Assembly: GCA_016201105.1 (NCBI GenBank) | Contig: JACQDN010000021.1 | Span: 1 to 64,000, forward strand | Length of the DNA: 64,000 bases | Direction: 5' to 3' | Origin: Pseudomonadota bacterium | GTDB taxonomy: Bacteria; Pseudomonadota; Alphaproteobacteria; Micropepsales; Micropepsaceae | Shown: one piece after another, positions 42,186 to 51,207 of the stretch | Layout: each line of letters begins with the position of its first letter | Position numbering within the stretch: the stretch's first letter is position 1 | Made by a program: the position numbers and the translations under genes | Notes under the pieces: generated by a model | Database searches by the model: none | The model's input: the letters and a program-made list of their open reading frames with translations, nothing else | Told to the model about the DNA's origin: nothing

Positions 42186-43315
42186 GCACGCGCAACTGGA
42201 TCGAATTTCCGCGCATCGAGGGAGAAACCTCGCGTCAGGCCCATGCGGATCTACCGAACGGCACCTACGAGCGCGAAATCGGCCGCGACGGTTTTTTTGG
42301 CCCGGCCGCACACATCTATCACAAGCACCCACCCACAGGCTGGAGCGCTTTCGAAGGCCCGCTGAAGCCGCGCGCGTTCGATGCGGTGAAAGCCGCGGAA
42401 GCCTCCAACGAGCCTTTCAAAGCGGTGCCGCTCCTTTCCAATGCCTCGTGCCAACTTGCGATCTGGCAATGCCCTCAGGCGATGCCACATCTGGTGCGCA
42501 ATTCCGACGGCGATCTTCTGCTCTTCGTCCATAAGGGCGAGGGCGATCTGTTCTGCGATTTCGGCCATCTGGCCTATCGCGATGGCGATTACATCCTTCT
42601 GCCGCGCGGAACGATGTGGCGGCTGGAGCCTTCCTCAAACACCGTTTCGCTGCTGATCGAAGCCACCAACGGCGCCTTCAAATTGCCGGAGCGCGGATTG
42701 CTCGGCCCGCATGCTCTGTTCGATCCGGCAGCCCTCGATACGCCCAAGCTCGACGAAAAATTCCACACCCAGGCCAATGCCACGCGCGAGTGGGAAGTGC
42801 GGGTGAAGCGGCGCGGCGAAATCAGCACCATCACCTATCCTTACAGTCCGCTCGATGCCGTGGGCTGGAAGGGCAATCTCGCGCCGGTGAAGCTGAACTG
42901 GCGCGACATTCGTCCGGTGATGAGCCACCGCTACCACATTCCGCCCAGCGTGCATTCGACGTTCGTGGCGGATCGTTTCGTGGTCTGCACCTTCGTGCCG
43001 CGCCCGATCGAGAGCGATCCCGGCGCTCTCAAAGTGCCGTTCTTCCATTCCAACGACGATTTCGATGAAGTGATCTTCTATCACCAGGGCGAATTCTTCA
43101 GCCGCGACAATATCCATCCCGGCATGGTCACGTTCCACCCGTGCGGCTTTACCCATGGTCCGCACCCCAAAGCCTTCGCGGCCGGCGCCAAGGCCGCCAA
43201 GACCATGACCGACGAGGTCGCGGTGATGATCGACACCCGCGATCCTCTGGACATGAGTTCGGCTGCAACTGCGTTTGAAGACCGGCACTACGCGCAAAGT
43301 TGGCAGCCGAAATGA
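42182..43315 (+). CDS. hmgA: Homogentisate 1,2-dioxygenase (short clade)
   Basis: A 377-residue cupin-fold ring-cleaving dioxygenase that opens homogentisate to maleylacetoacetate. The iron-site region is visible in NDDFDEVIFYHQGEFFSRDNIHPG (Glu and His ligands) and the following FHPCGFTHGPHPKA. It is about 60 residues shorter than the human-like and Pseudomonas enzymes (near 430-440), which is a known feature of one bacterial clade. The start overlaps the hppD stop by four bases, and the next gene starts at its stop (ATGA). Position in the operon between hppD and fah supports the assignment. Confidence 0.94.
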   Translation: MSTRNWIEFPRIEGETSRQAHADLPNGTYEREIGRDGFFGPAAHIYHKHPPTGWSAFEGPLKPRAFDAVKAAEASNEPFKAVPLLSNASCQLAIWQCPQAMPHLVRNSDGDLLLFVHKGEGDLFCDFGHLAYRDGDYILLPRGTMWRLEPSSNTVSLLIEATNGAFKLPERGLLGPHALFDPAALDTPKLDEKFHTQANATREWEVRVKRRGEISTITYPYSPLDAVGWKGNLAPVKLNWRDIRPVMSHRYHIPPSVHSTFVADRFVVCTFVPRPIESDPGALKVPFFHSNDDFDEVIFYHQGEFFSRDNIHPGMVTFHPCGFTHGPHPKAFAAGAKAAKTMTDEVAVMIDTRDPLDMSSAATAFEDRHYAQSWQPK

Positions 43316-44295
43316 AACTCGCGTCGCTCAAGCACGGCCGCGACGGGATGCTCGTCGTGGTCAGCCGCGATCTTTCGCGTTGCGTCGCCGTCCCGCACAT
43401 CGCCCATACACTGCAGCAGGTGATGGACGATTGGGCGCACACCGCGCCGCGGCTGATGCGCGTCTACGATCTCCTCAACGAGGGCCCGGTCGCGGGCGAG
43501 AAAGCATTTCGCCCCAGCGAGTGCGATTCGCCTTTGCCGCGCGCCTATCAATGGGCGGACGGCTCAGCCTATGTCACGCACGTCGAATTGGTGCGCAAAG
43601 CGCGCGGCGCGGAGATGCCGCCGAGCTTCTGGAGCGATCCGCTGATGTATCAAGGCGGTTCGGACAGTTTCCTCGGTCCCACCGATCCCATTCTGGCCGC
43701 CGACGAAGCCTGGGGGATTGATTTCGAAGCCGAGATTGCCGTCATCACCGACGATGTGCCGATGGGCACGGCCGCGTCGGATGCCGAGCATCACATCAAG
43801 CTGTTGATGCTGGTGAACGACGTTTCGCTGCGCAATCTCATTCCGGGCGAGCTGTCCAAGAATTTCGGTTTCTTCCAGTCCAAGCCTGCCAGCGCGTTTT
43901 CGCCTGTTGCCATCACGCCCGATGAATTGAGCGAAGCCTGGAGTGGGGGCAGAGCACACCTGCCGCTGCATATCGAACTGAACGGCACGCGCTTCGGCGA
44001 CCCCAACGCCGGCGAGGATATGACTTTTTCCTTTCCACAATTGATCGCGCACGCCGCTAAAACGCGCGCGCTGGTTGCCGGTTCGATCATCGGTTCTGGC
44101 ACAGTCTCCAACAAAGACCGCTCGCGCGGATCGGCCTGCCTCGCCGAACGGCGTACCTTGGAGCAGATCGAACACGGCGCCCCGAAAACGCCATTCATGA
44201 AATTCGGCGATCGCGTCAAAATCGAAATGCTGGATCCAGATGGCCGTTCGTTGTTCGGCGCCATAGATCAGAAGGTGAAACGCTATGAGCGATGA
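43312..44295 (+). CDS. Fumarylacetoacetate hydrolase family protein
   Basis: A 327-residue FAH-family enzyme that cleaves fumarylacetoacetate to fumarate and acetoacetate, the last step of the pathway. The metal site includes the acidic residues of WGIDFEAEIAVITDDVP and the Asp of LMLVNDVSLRNL. RALVAGSIIGSGTVSN is the conserved C-terminal signature. Shorter than eukaryotic FAH (about 420), it is the usual size of the bacterial form in hmgA operons. It overlaps hmgA by four bases and maiA by eleven. Confidence 0.94.
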   Translation: MKLASLKHGRDGMLVVVSRDLSRCVAVPHIAHTLQQVMDDWAHTAPRLMRVYDLLNEGPVAGEKAFRPSECDSPLPRAYQWADGSAYVTHVELVRKARGAEMPPSFWSDPLMYQGGSDSFLGPTDPILAADEAWGIDFEAEIAVITDDVPMGTAASDAEHHIKLLMLVNDVSLRNLIPGELSKNFGFFQSKPASAFSPVAITPDELSEAWSGGRAHLPLHIELNGTRFGDPNAGEDMTFSFPQLIAHAAKTRALVAGSIIGSGTVSNKDRSRGSACLAERRTLEQIEHGAPKTPFMKFGDRVKIEMLDPDGRSLFGAIDQKVKRYER

Positions 44296-44941
44296 TGTGA
44301 CGCTCTATACCTATTTCCGCTCGTCCGCCGCCTTCCGCGTGCGCATCGCGCTGAACCTCAAGGGCATCAAGCCGGTCAACTGGTACATTCATTTGCTCAA
44401 GGATGGCGGCCAACAGTTTGCGGAAGACTATAAGAAGATCAATCCGCAAGGCCTCGTGCCGACCTTGGTGGACCACGGCAACCCCATTCAACAGTCGCTC
44501 GCCATCATCGAGTTTCTGGACGAAGCCTATACCGAGCCGCCGCTGCTGCCGGCGGACAAATACGGCCGCGCGCGGGTGCGCGCACTGGCCTATGCCATCG
44601 CCTGCGACATTCACCCGATCAACAATCTTCGGGTCCGCAAATATCTGCTCAACGACATGCATCGCAGCGAGGCGGAAGTCCTCGAATGGCAGAAGCATTG
44701 GATGCGCATCGGATTCGAAGCGATCGAGACCATGCTTGCCGGCGACAAACGCACAGGAACGTTTTGTCATGGCGACAAACCGACACTGGCCGACGTTTGC
44801 CTGATCCCGCAGATGGCGAACGCCCGCGGTGCGGAACTCGATCTTTCGCCCTATCCCACGCTGAAGCGCATCGAGAAAGCGGCGTATGACCTTTCCGCCT
44901 TCCTGGATGCCTTGCCCAAGAACCAGCCCGATGCCGAGTGA
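44285..44941 (+). CDS. maiA: Maleylacetoacetate isomerase (zeta-class glutathione transferase)
   Basis: A 218-residue zeta-GST. LYTYFRSSAAFRVRIALNLKG contains the SSxxxRVRI active-site motif (split here as RSSAAFRVRI). KINPQGLVPTLVD and the QSLAIIEFLDE glutathione-binding segment follow, with the all-helical C-terminal domain after. It isomerises maleylacetoacetate to fumarylacetoacetate with glutathione as cofactor, between the hmgA and fah steps. It overlaps the fah-type gene by 11 bases and the marR gene by 11 bases, so the operon is translated as a coupled unit. Confidence 0.96.
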   Translation: MSDDVTLYTYFRSSAAFRVRIALNLKGIKPVNWYIHLLKDGGQQFAEDYKKINPQGLVPTLVDHGNPIQQSLAIIEFLDEAYTEPPLLPADKYGRARVRALAYAIACDIHPINNLRVRKYLLNDMHRSEAEVLEWQKHWMRIGFEAIETMLAGDKRTGTFCHGDKPTLADVCLIPQMANARGAELDLSPYPTLKRIEKAAYDLSAFLDALPKNQPDAE

Positions 44942-45413
44942 ACCCACGAGGCTCGAACATCGGCGGCTCGATCTCGACCGCTTCCTGCCCTACCGCCTGT
45001 CGGTCTTGTCCAACCGGGTGTCGAGCGAGATTGCCAGGCACTACTCCGACCGTTTTGGGCTCACCATCCCCGAATGGCGCGTGATGGCCGTGCTGGGCCA
45101 GACCCCGCATCTGTCGGCGCGCGACGTCGCCGCCCGCACGGCGATGGACAAAGTGCAGGTGAGCCGCGCCGTCGCTTCCCTGGTGGAGGGGCGCCGTGTG
45201 CAGCGCCGCGACGATGCTGGCGACGGACGCGTTACGCGGCTTTCGCTCACCGCCAAGGGCCGCGCCATCTACGACCAAATCGTGCCGCTGGCGCTCAATC
45301 TGGAGGCGGTGTTTCTCTCTACGCTGACCCGCGAAGAGCGCGAAACGTTGGACCGCTTGATGCGCAAGCTCTCCGAACGCGTTGGATCACTGATTACGCT
45401 ACCCCTCGAATAG
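44931..45413 (+). CDS. MarR-family transcriptional regulator of the homogentisate operon
   Basis: A 160-residue winged-helix protein. RFLPYRLSVLSNRVSSEIAR is the first dimer helix, and GLTIPEWRVMAVLGQTPHLS, ARDVAARTAMDKVQVSRAVA is the DNA-binding helix-turn-helix. RRDDAGDGRVTRLSLT is the conserved wing (DxRDGR-like). It ends the hppD-hmgA-fah-maiA operon and overlaps maiA. Repression from the perfect palindrome ahead of hppD, relieved by an aromatic intermediate, is the likely mode; the effector is unknown. Confidence 0.92.
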   Translation: MPSEPTRLEHRRLDLDRFLPYRLSVLSNRVSSEIARHYSDRFGLTIPEWRVMAVLGQTPHLSARDVAARTAMDKVQVSRAVASLVEGRRVQRRDDAGDGRVTRLSLTAKGRAIYDQIVPLALNLEAVFLSTLTREERETLDRLMRKLSERVGSLITLPLE

Positions 45414-45467
45414 TTGGGTTTGCTGCGAACTTTGCCTTGACTGTCTAATAGTGACTAGCATGCGTAC

Positions 45468-45998
45468 ATGAGTCGGTTTCCGTATCTTATAGTGCTAGCT
45501 GTCGTGGGAACGGCCTCCATCACGACCGCAAGACAGTTGGATCAATTTGATCTGGTGTGCCGTGGCACGCAGAAGATGCTCGGTACCGACTATTGTGTTG
45601 AATACCCGGACCAGCCTGGACGCCCACCGGGTTGCACACACAACGACGGCACTTCGCCATACGCTGTCCGTTTGCGCATCGATCTGAAAGAAAAGCGATT
45701 TTGCAGAGACAACTGCGGTTACATTTTCCCGATCACTCACTTGGATCGCCGAAGACTTGAATACTTGTACGATGTTGATAGGCGGGGTCCGGACCATGCA
45801 GCAGACACTTACCGCGATGACTCCAGTTTATACTACGAACCTCAGAAGGAGCGCATTGAGATCTATCGCAATAGCCTCCGTTACTATGATCTTCTGCAAG
45901 TTGTCGTTGGTGATGTTGCCGCGCACGATGAGACGCGCGAATATTCGGCCAAGTGCGTGATTGCCCCATTTAGTGGCATCAAGCTTCCTCAACAATAA
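45468..45998 (+). CDS. Hypothetical secreted protein with seven cysteines
   Basis: I do not recognise this 176-residue protein. A short N-terminal hydrophobic stretch (YLIVLAVVGTASITTA) looks like a signal peptide. The mature part has Cys in LVCRGTQ, DYCVEY, PGCTHN, KRFCRDNCGYIFPIT and SAKC, so disulfides are likely outside the cytoplasm, and several Tyr-rich stretches. Base composition is visibly less GC-rich than its neighbours, and codons such as TAT, AAT and AGT are common, so it may be acquired. Its 3' end overlaps the convergent lutC gene by 20 bases. No partner gene is evident. Confidence 0.7.
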   Translation: MSRFPYLIVLAVVGTASITTARQLDQFDLVCRGTQKMLGTDYCVEYPDQPGRPPGCTHNDGTSPYAVRLRIDLKEKRFCRDNCGYIFPITHLDRRRLEYLYDVDRRGPDHAADTYRDDSSLYYEPQKERIEIYRNSLRYYDLLQVVVGDVAAHDETREYSAKCVIAPFSGIKLPQQ

Positions 45999-46593
45999 GA
46001 ATCGCCAGAGCCTTCGGGCCATGGGCGCCGAGTTCGAGCGTTTGCTCGATGTCACCGGTGCGCGAGGGGCCGCTGACGAAGTTGATCGTGTGGGGCAGGG
46101 CGCCGCTCTGCTTGATGCGGGCGAATACGTTCTCCATATGTGGGAGAATATCCCTGGTGTGGATCACCGCGATTTCAAGACCTGGGCGGAAGTGCCAAGA
46201 GGCAGGCGCGCTATCGCGCGCCGGATTTACCAACGTTCCTGTTTCCGCAATACCGAACGGCACAAGAGCGAGGGCAGCATCGTCGGGACCAGGAGATTTG
46301 CTCTCAAGCGAAAGCCCAGGGGCGGTCTTCCAATCGAGCGCCGCGAACGGCGAGTGCGGCGGCAGATGAATCGCGGCTTCCATGTTTTTGCCGCGCAGGA
46401 TATCGGCGACGGCTGCGGGCACATCCGATAAGTCGTTCAGAATCTGTACTTCCGCGGCCGTGCGGCGCGCCCGGTCGGCGAACTGCTTGACGAGGTCGCT
46501 TTCCGGCGGCGGCGGCGCGTAGCGCGCAGGCCGCGGCGCATTCTTCACGCGGCGCGTGCGGATGGCGGAAAGGATTTCGTCGCGGGCGCTCAT
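45979..46593 (-). CDS. lutC: LutC, LUD-domain lactate-utilisation protein
   Basis: A 204-residue LUD-domain protein. GIAETGTLVN and FVSGPSRTGDIEQTLELGAHGPKAL are the family signatures (read as two segments). LutABC oxidises L-lactate to pyruvate with iron-sulfur electron transfer; LutC is the smallest and least understood subunit. It is the last gene of the lutA-lutB-lutC run, and its start overlaps the lutB stop by four bases. Its stop overlaps an orphan gene on the other strand. No lactate permease is present beside it. Confidence 0.93.
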   Translation of the reverse strand: MSARDEILSAIRTRRVKNAPRPARYAPPPPESDLVKQFADRARRTAAEVQILNDLSDVPAAVADILRGKNMEAAIHLPPHSPFAALDWKTAPGLSLESKSPGPDDAALALVPFGIAETGTLVNPARDSAPASWHFRPGLEIAVIHTRDILPHMENVFARIKQSGALPHTINFVSGPSRTGDIEQTLELGAHGPKALAILIVEEA

Positions 46594-48005
46594 TTGCGGT
46601 GCGCCCAGAGATGATGAAAGGATTTACCTTGCGGTGCCGGAAAATCTCGCACCGCAAACCAGCCGTTCATGATCGGCAACGCGTGGACGTGTCCCTTTTT
46701 CCCGCCGAGTTTTCTCAAGGTCCAGGCAACCGTTGCACTGAAAAAACGGTATAGCGCGGGCCGCTTTGCCGCGAAGGCCCAGAGGCCCAGTCCGAACGTC
46801 ATCGCCTTTGGCGCGAGACCGCTCGCATATTCGCGCGCGCGCCAGTATCGCATGATCTTCGGCAGAGGAATTTTCACCGGGCACACTTCGGCGCAACGTC
46901 CGCAAAAAGTGGAGGCGTTGGTGTGGTGGCGCGCCGCACTGACGCCCAGAAGATTGGGATTGAGGGCCGCACCAATAGGCCCCGAATAGGTTGCCCCATA
47001 GGAATGTCCGCCCACCGCACCGTAGATCGGGCAATGATTGAGACAGGCGGCGCAACGAATGCAGCGCAAGACGTCTTCGGCTTCGGTGCCGATCAGCCGC
47101 GAGCGTCCGTTGTCCAGCAGCACGATGTGGAAGTTTTCCGGTCCGTCGGCTTCTTTCGCGTTGCGAGGACCCAGCATCACGGTGACATAGGAGGAAATAT
47201 CTTGTCCCGTCGCCGAACGCGTCAGCAGTCGCAGCAGCACGGACACGTCGTCGAGATCGGCGACGACTTTTTCGATTCCCGTCAGCACGATGTGCGTCTT
47301 CGGCAGCAACCGCGTCAGATCGCCGTTGCCTTCGTTGGTGACGATGACGGCTGCGCCTTCTTCCGCGGAAAGAAAGTTCGCACCGGTAATGCCGGCATCC
47401 GCCGCTTCGAACTGCGCCCGCAACATCCGGCGCGCCTCCAAAACCAGCGTGGTGCGTTCCTCCAGCGAGCGCCTGGGGTCGAGTTCGGTGTGCGATTCGC
47501 GAAAAGTCTCGGCGACCTGTTCCTTGCTCAAGTGAAAAGCCGGCGCAATGATGTGGCTTGGCGGTTCCTTGCGCAGCTGGATGATGTATTCGCCGAGATC
47601 GGTCTCCACCGGATGCATGCCGTTCGCTTCCAGAAACGGGTTCAGCGCGATCTCTTCGCTCACCATGGATTTGCCCTTGGTGACGGTCTTGGCGCCGGTC
47701 TCGCGCAGGATTTTCAGGATGATGTCGCGCGCTTCTTTCGCGTCGCGCGCCCAGTGCACCTGACCGCCGCGTGACTTAACCTGGCGTTCGAAAGATTCCA
47801 GCAAGCTGTCAAGCCGTGAAAGCGCGTAGTCGCGAATGGCGCGCCCCTGCTCGCGCAAGGCCTCCATGTCGCCGTAGCGCGTGAACGCGAGTTGCCGTCC
47901 CAGGGCGAAATGCGTCTTGAGGCGGCGCAACGCCACTTTGAGCGTCTCGTCCGAAAGTGCCGCGTGGGCTTCGGCGGGAAATTCCTGGGGGGTCGACGCC
48001 GTCAT
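46590..48005 (-). CDS. lutB: LutB, iron-sulfur LUD-domain subunit of lactate utilisation
   Basis: A 471-residue protein. An N-terminal LUD domain (TVTKGKSMVSEEI, VIVTNEGNGDLTRLLPKTHI) is followed by two ferredoxin-type [4Fe-4S] motifs, CIRCAACLNHCPIYG and TFCGRCAEVCPVKIP, and a C-terminal helical part with two conserved Trp/Leu-rich segments. ATG 48005 is chosen since longer frames run antisense through lutA. It sits between lutA (overlap of four bases) and lutC (overlap of four bases), the normal order in many proteobacteria. It channels electrons from lactate oxidation toward the quinone pool. Confidence 0.95.
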   Translation of the reverse strand: MTASTPQEFPAEAHAALSDETLKVALRRLKTHFALGRQLAFTRYGDMEALREQGRAIRDYALSRLDSLLESFERQVKSRGGQVHWARDAKEARDIILKILRETGAKTVTKGKSMVSEEIALNPFLEANGMHPVETDLGEYIIQLRKEPPSHIIAPAFHLSKEQVAETFRESHTELDPRRSLEERTTLVLEARRMLRAQFEAADAGITGANFLSAEEGAAVIVTNEGNGDLTRLLPKTHIVLTGIEKVVADLDDVSVLLRLLTRSATGQDISSYVTVMLGPRNAKEADGPENFHIVLLDNGRSRLIGTEAEDVLRCIRCAACLNHCPIYGAVGGHSYGATYSGPIGAALNPNLLGVSAARHHTNASTFCGRCAEVCPVKIPLPKIMRYWRAREYASGLAPKAMTFGLGLWAFAAKRPALYRFFSATVAWTLRKLGGKKGHVHALPIMNGWFAVRDFPAPQGKSFHHLWAHRK

Positions 48006-48754
48006 CGCGGCTCGCCAAGCGCGGGCCCGTGAATGTCCGCCAGCACTTCGGCGACGTGGCGCACTTTCATGGCTTTGCCTTGCTTCTCCATGCAGCCGGC
48101 CAAATGCAGAAGGCAACCGAGATCGGCGCCGAGCAGCGTGTCGGCGCCGGTCGCTTGCGCGTCCGCGATCTTGTCGTTGGCCAAGCGCTCGGAGATTTCG
48201 GGATATTTGACTGAGAACAGTCCTCCGAAACCGCAACAGACTTCCGGTTCCTTCAGCTCGGAGAGTTCAAGTCCGTTCACCGATGCCAGCAGCGTTCGAG
48301 GTTCCGTTTTCACGCCGTTCTCGCGCAGTGACGAGCAGCTGTCGTGATAGCAGGCGCGGACGTTGCTGCGGGCGGCAACGTCCTTCATGCCGCGCACACG
48401 AACAAGGAACGAGATCAGCTCATGGCTCTTTGCCGCTAGGCTTCGCGCGCGGGTAGCGTAGGCGTCGTCGTTCTTCAAGAGTTCGGGATAGTGTATCCGC
48501 AGCATCCCGGCGCAGGACCCGGACGGCGCCACCACATAGTCGAAGCTCTCGAAGGCATCCACCACCTGCCGCGCGATGTCGGCGGCGTGTTTGTCGGCGC
48601 CGGAATTCCACGCCGGCTGTCCGCAACAGGTTTGCGTCGCGGGCACTTCGATGTCGCATCCCGCGAGCTCTATCAACTTCACCGCCGCAAATCCCACTTG
48701 CGGGCGAACAAGATCGACGAGGCAGGTCACGAATAGTCCGACGCGCGGCTTCAT
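48002..48754 (-). CDS. lutA: LutA, cysteine-rich CCG-domain subunit of lactate utilisation
   Basis: A 250-residue cysteine-rich protein with two CCG domains. The first ends TQTCCGQPAWNSG near residue 42-54, the second PEVCCGFGGLFSVKYPEIS near 186-204; each CX30-40CCGX35-40CXXC unit binds iron-sulfur. The start VGLFVTCLVDLVRPQVG is typical of LutA/GlpC-like proteins. It begins the lut run and is preceded by an acyltransferase gene whose stop it overlaps by four bases, so all four genes are probably on one transcript. Confidence 0.95.
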   Translation of the reverse strand: MKPRVGLFVTCLVDLVRPQVGFAAVKLIELAGCDIEVPATQTCCGQPAWNSGADKHAADIARQVVDAFESFDYVVAPSGSCAGMLRIHYPELLKNDDAYATRARSLAAKSHELISFLVRVRGMKDVAARSNVRACYHDSCSSLRENGVKTEPRTLLASVNGLELSELKEPEVCCGFGGLFSVKYPEISERLANDKIADAQATGADTLLGADLGCLLHLAGCMEKQGKAMKVRHVAEVLADIHGPALGEPR

Positions 48755-49677
48755 CGCGCGGTCAGATCGGCTGGGGGCGGAATCCAGCGCGCCTGTTTCG
48801 GCGTGCCGCGGGGGCGCTTCACGCGCGTCTTGGGCGGGGTGGGCACGTTCGCGCCCAGCGCATAGGTCATGGTTCGCAAATGATCCATGAAGGCCTGACG
48901 ATCATTGATCGCCGCGAGCTTCTGGTACGGAACTGCTTCTCCGACGCGCACATGGATCTCGCTGCCGATGCGGTCGTGCACTTCCTTGAACAGCAGCGAG
49001 AGCCTCAGCGTCATGCTCATATGGCTGACGATCTGAAACAGGCGGCTATTCTGGCCGGCGAAGAAGAACGGCACTACGGGCGCTTTGGCTTGAATGACCA
49101 AGCGGCCGGTAAACTTCTTCCATTCCGCATCGATGGCGCGTTTGTCCCATACGCTTGGCGTTGTGGAAACGCCACCGGCCGGAAAGATGATCAGGCAACC
49201 GCCGTGCATCAAATGATGTTTGGCGAGCGCGCGGGACTTGAGGTTCGTCTCCAGCGCCTCCTTGGTTTCCGCGAAATCGATCGGCAGCAGCCAGGGGCGG
49301 ATTTCCTCCGCCCGCGTCAACACCTCGTTGGTGAGTACGCGAAAATCGTGGCGCACGCGCGCCACCAGATGGCTGATCACGACGCCGTCCAAGACGCCGA
49401 ACGGGTGGTTTGCAACAACGACCAACGGCCCCGTCTTGGGCAAGCGTGCCAGTGCGTCTTGGTTGCAGACGACCCTCAGCTCGAGCCGCTTGATGGCTGC
49501 GTCCCAAAAGCTTTCATCGACGGGACGATGGGCGTGAAAATCCTCATAGAGCCATTTGAGGTAGGGCTGGCCGGTGGCGCGCTCGATCATGCGGATGACA
49601 AAGCGCTTGAGCCAGGGATCTTCCGGCCCGGCGTAGGAGAAATTCAGTGGCGCGTCTTGGGTTGCCGCTTCAGCCAT
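48751..49677 (-). CDS. Lysophospholipid acyltransferase family protein (PlsC-like)
   Basis: A 308-residue membrane-associated acyltransferase. VVVANHPFGVLDGVV holds the catalytic His and Asp with five residues between them (the HX5D form), and CLIIFPAGGVSTTPS is the acceptor/phosphate-binding block. The C-terminal tail is basic and Pro-rich (KTRVKRPRGTPKQ). It may acylate lysophospholipids or ornithine lipids at the inner membrane. Overlap with lutA by four bases makes it the first gene of that transcript; the reason for the pairing is unclear. The start has no strong ribosome site in view. Confidence 0.85.
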   Translation of the reverse strand: MAEAATQDAPLNFSYAGPEDPWLKRFVIRMIERATGQPYLKWLYEDFHAHRPVDESFWDAAIKRLELRVVCNQDALARLPKTGPLVVVANHPFGVLDGVVISHLVARVRHDFRVLTNEVLTRAEEIRPWLLPIDFAETKEALETNLKSRALAKHHLMHGGCLIIFPAGGVSTTPSVWDKRAIDAEWKKFTGRLVIQAKAPVVPFFFAGQNSRLFQIVSHMSMTLRLSLLFKEVHDRIGSEIHVRVGEAVPYQKLAAINDRQAFMDHLRTMTYALGANVPTPPKTRVKRPRGTPKQARWIPPPADLTAR

Positions 49678-49734
49678 GATTCCCGCAGAATACAGCCTCT
49701 TGCGGCGGAATGAAGTCTGGTTGCGGGCCTGAAT

Positions 49735-50187
49735 TCAGGTCTCGGACAGCGAGAGTCCGCCCTTGCCCAGGGCCGCCCTGAGCAGCAGGTACAGCATCAA
49801 TCCTATGGGCCCCACCATCAGCGTCACCACCAGACAAACGATCAAAAGCCAGTGCGGAAAGCCGCGCCGCGTGGCATCCCGCGTTTCCCAGGCGCCGACG
49901 AAGAGATCGAACACCAGGTAGTGAATCCAGCCGGCGGTCAAAGCGACTGGCGATTGGAAAAGCGTCATGACACCGGTGAGCGAGAAGAAGCTGCCGCCTT
50001 CGGGCAATGGCGGGCCCATGATGAAGGGAGAAGCAAACAGCCAGAAATAAGTGAGGCCCAAAATCAGCGGAATGGCGATGGAATGCACAAGCAACTGCGT
50101 ACCGCGCCAGCCGGGCGCCACGATCAACAGCAGCCAGAACGGTATAATGCCGGCATTGGCTATTGAGAAAATCAGACCGACGTTCAT
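49735..50187 (-). CDS. ABA4-like family membrane protein (DUF4281)
   Basis: A 150-residue integral membrane protein with four hydrophobic segments. WIHYLVFDLFVGAWETRDA is the hallmark of the ABA4-like family, named after a plant neoxanthin-synthesis protein; bacterial members have no settled function. MNVGLIFSIANAGIIPFWLLL starts the first helix, and the last ends LLLRAAL. It stands alone, 58 bases from the acyltransferase gene and 26 bases downstream of the hydrolase gene on the same strand. Confidence 0.88.
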   Translation of the reverse strand: MNVGLIFSIANAGIIPFWLLLIVAPGWRGTQLLVHSIAIPLILGLTYFWLFASPFIMGPPLPEGGSFFSLTGVMTLFQSPVALTAGWIHYLVFDLFVGAWETRDATRRGFPHWLLIVCLVVTLMVGPIGLMLYLLLRAALGKGGLSLSET

Positions 50188-50212
50188 GGTTATCCCCGAA
50201 ACAAAGGCCGAG

Positions 50213-51181
50213 TCATGAAATGAATCGGCGCTTCAACCAATCGATCATAGCACGGTTCGTTTCGTCCGGGTGTTCCTGCTGAGTCCAATGTCCGCAATGT
50301 CTGATCAGCACTTTTTCCAGATCGGGCACATATTGTTCCATGCCTTCGGCCATGGCCGGTGACAGCACGACGTCGTCTTCGGCCATGATCATGAGACCCG
50401 GCGTCGTCACCTTGTATTCGACCGATTCCATGAGTTGCCAATTGCGGGTGAAATTGCGGTACCAATTGATGCCGCCGGTGAAGCCGGTGCGGGTGAAGGT
50501 GTCGACGAAGAATTTCATTTCCTCGGTCTTGAGCAAGGGTTGACCGCTCCAGGTGCTTTCGTCTGTCTGCAGCGCGTGCACCAGCGCCAGATTGCGCTGC
50601 TCTTGCGGCAGCTTGGCGTATTGCGCCGCCGTTATGCCGTTCTTGCGCATGAAGAACCGGAAAGCCTTGCCGACATCTTTCGCCAGCAAAGCATCGGCCA
50701 AGCCGGGTCTCTGGAAATAGACGATATACATGTCTTCGCCGAACATCATGCGCATCGCCGCGATCGGATCGACGGGTGAACGCGGCAGAAAGGGCGTATT
50801 CACGCCGATATTGCCGGCCACGCGCTTGGCATGCAGAAGCGGCACCATCCAGGTGACGAGCCCGCCCCAATCGTGACCGACGAACACCGCCGTTTCGATT
50901 CCGAAATGATCCAGCATGCCGACCAGATCGGCGGTGAGATGGGTGATGTCGTAGTCCTCGATCTTTGCGGGGCGCGAGCTCAGACCGTAGCCGCGCTGAT
51001 CGGGCGCCAACACGCGATAACCCGCTGCCGCCAGTGCGGGAAGCTGGTGCCGCCAGGAATAAGCGAGTTCTGGAAAACCGTGGCACAGCACGATCGGGAA
51101 TCCGTTCTTCGGTCCCGCTTCGTAGACGGCCATGTCGATACCGTTGGTCTTGATCATGGTGGGCGTGGGAAAGGACACCAT
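50213..51181 (-). CDS. Alpha/beta hydrolase, epoxide-hydrolase-like
   Basis: A 322-residue alpha/beta hydrolase of the soluble-epoxide-hydrolase group. LCHGFPELAYSWRHQ is the HGFP oxyanion motif, and GHDWGGLVTW has Asp as the nucleophile, which marks epoxide hydrolases and dehalogenases rather than esterases. RHCGHWTQQEHP carries the catalytic His. The cap domain includes YFQRPGLADALLAKD. GGAG lies about 8 bases before the ATG. Epoxide hydrolase is the better guess over fluoroacetate dehalogenase, because a cap Tyr/Trp pattern is present and no RRxxR motif is seen. It lies between the ABA4-like and FAD-monooxygenase genes. Confidence 0.88.
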   Translation of the reverse strand: MVSFPTPTMIKTNGIDMAVYEAGPKNGFPIVLCHGFPELAYSWRHQLPALAAAGYRVLAPDQRGYGLSSRPAKIEDYDITHLTADLVGMLDHFGIETAVFVGHDWGGLVTWMVPLLHAKRVAGNIGVNTPFLPRSPVDPIAAMRMMFGEDMYIVYFQRPGLADALLAKDVGKAFRFFMRKNGITAAQYAKLPQEQRNLALVHALQTDESTWSGQPLLKTEEMKFFVDTFTRTGFTGGINWYRNFTRNWQLMESVEYKVTTPGLMIMAEDDVVLSPAMAEGMEQYVPDLEKVLIRHCGHWTQQEHPDETNRAMIDWLKRRFIS

Positions 51182-51207
51182 ATTGCATCTCCGGTTTGCG
51201 AAATGAC

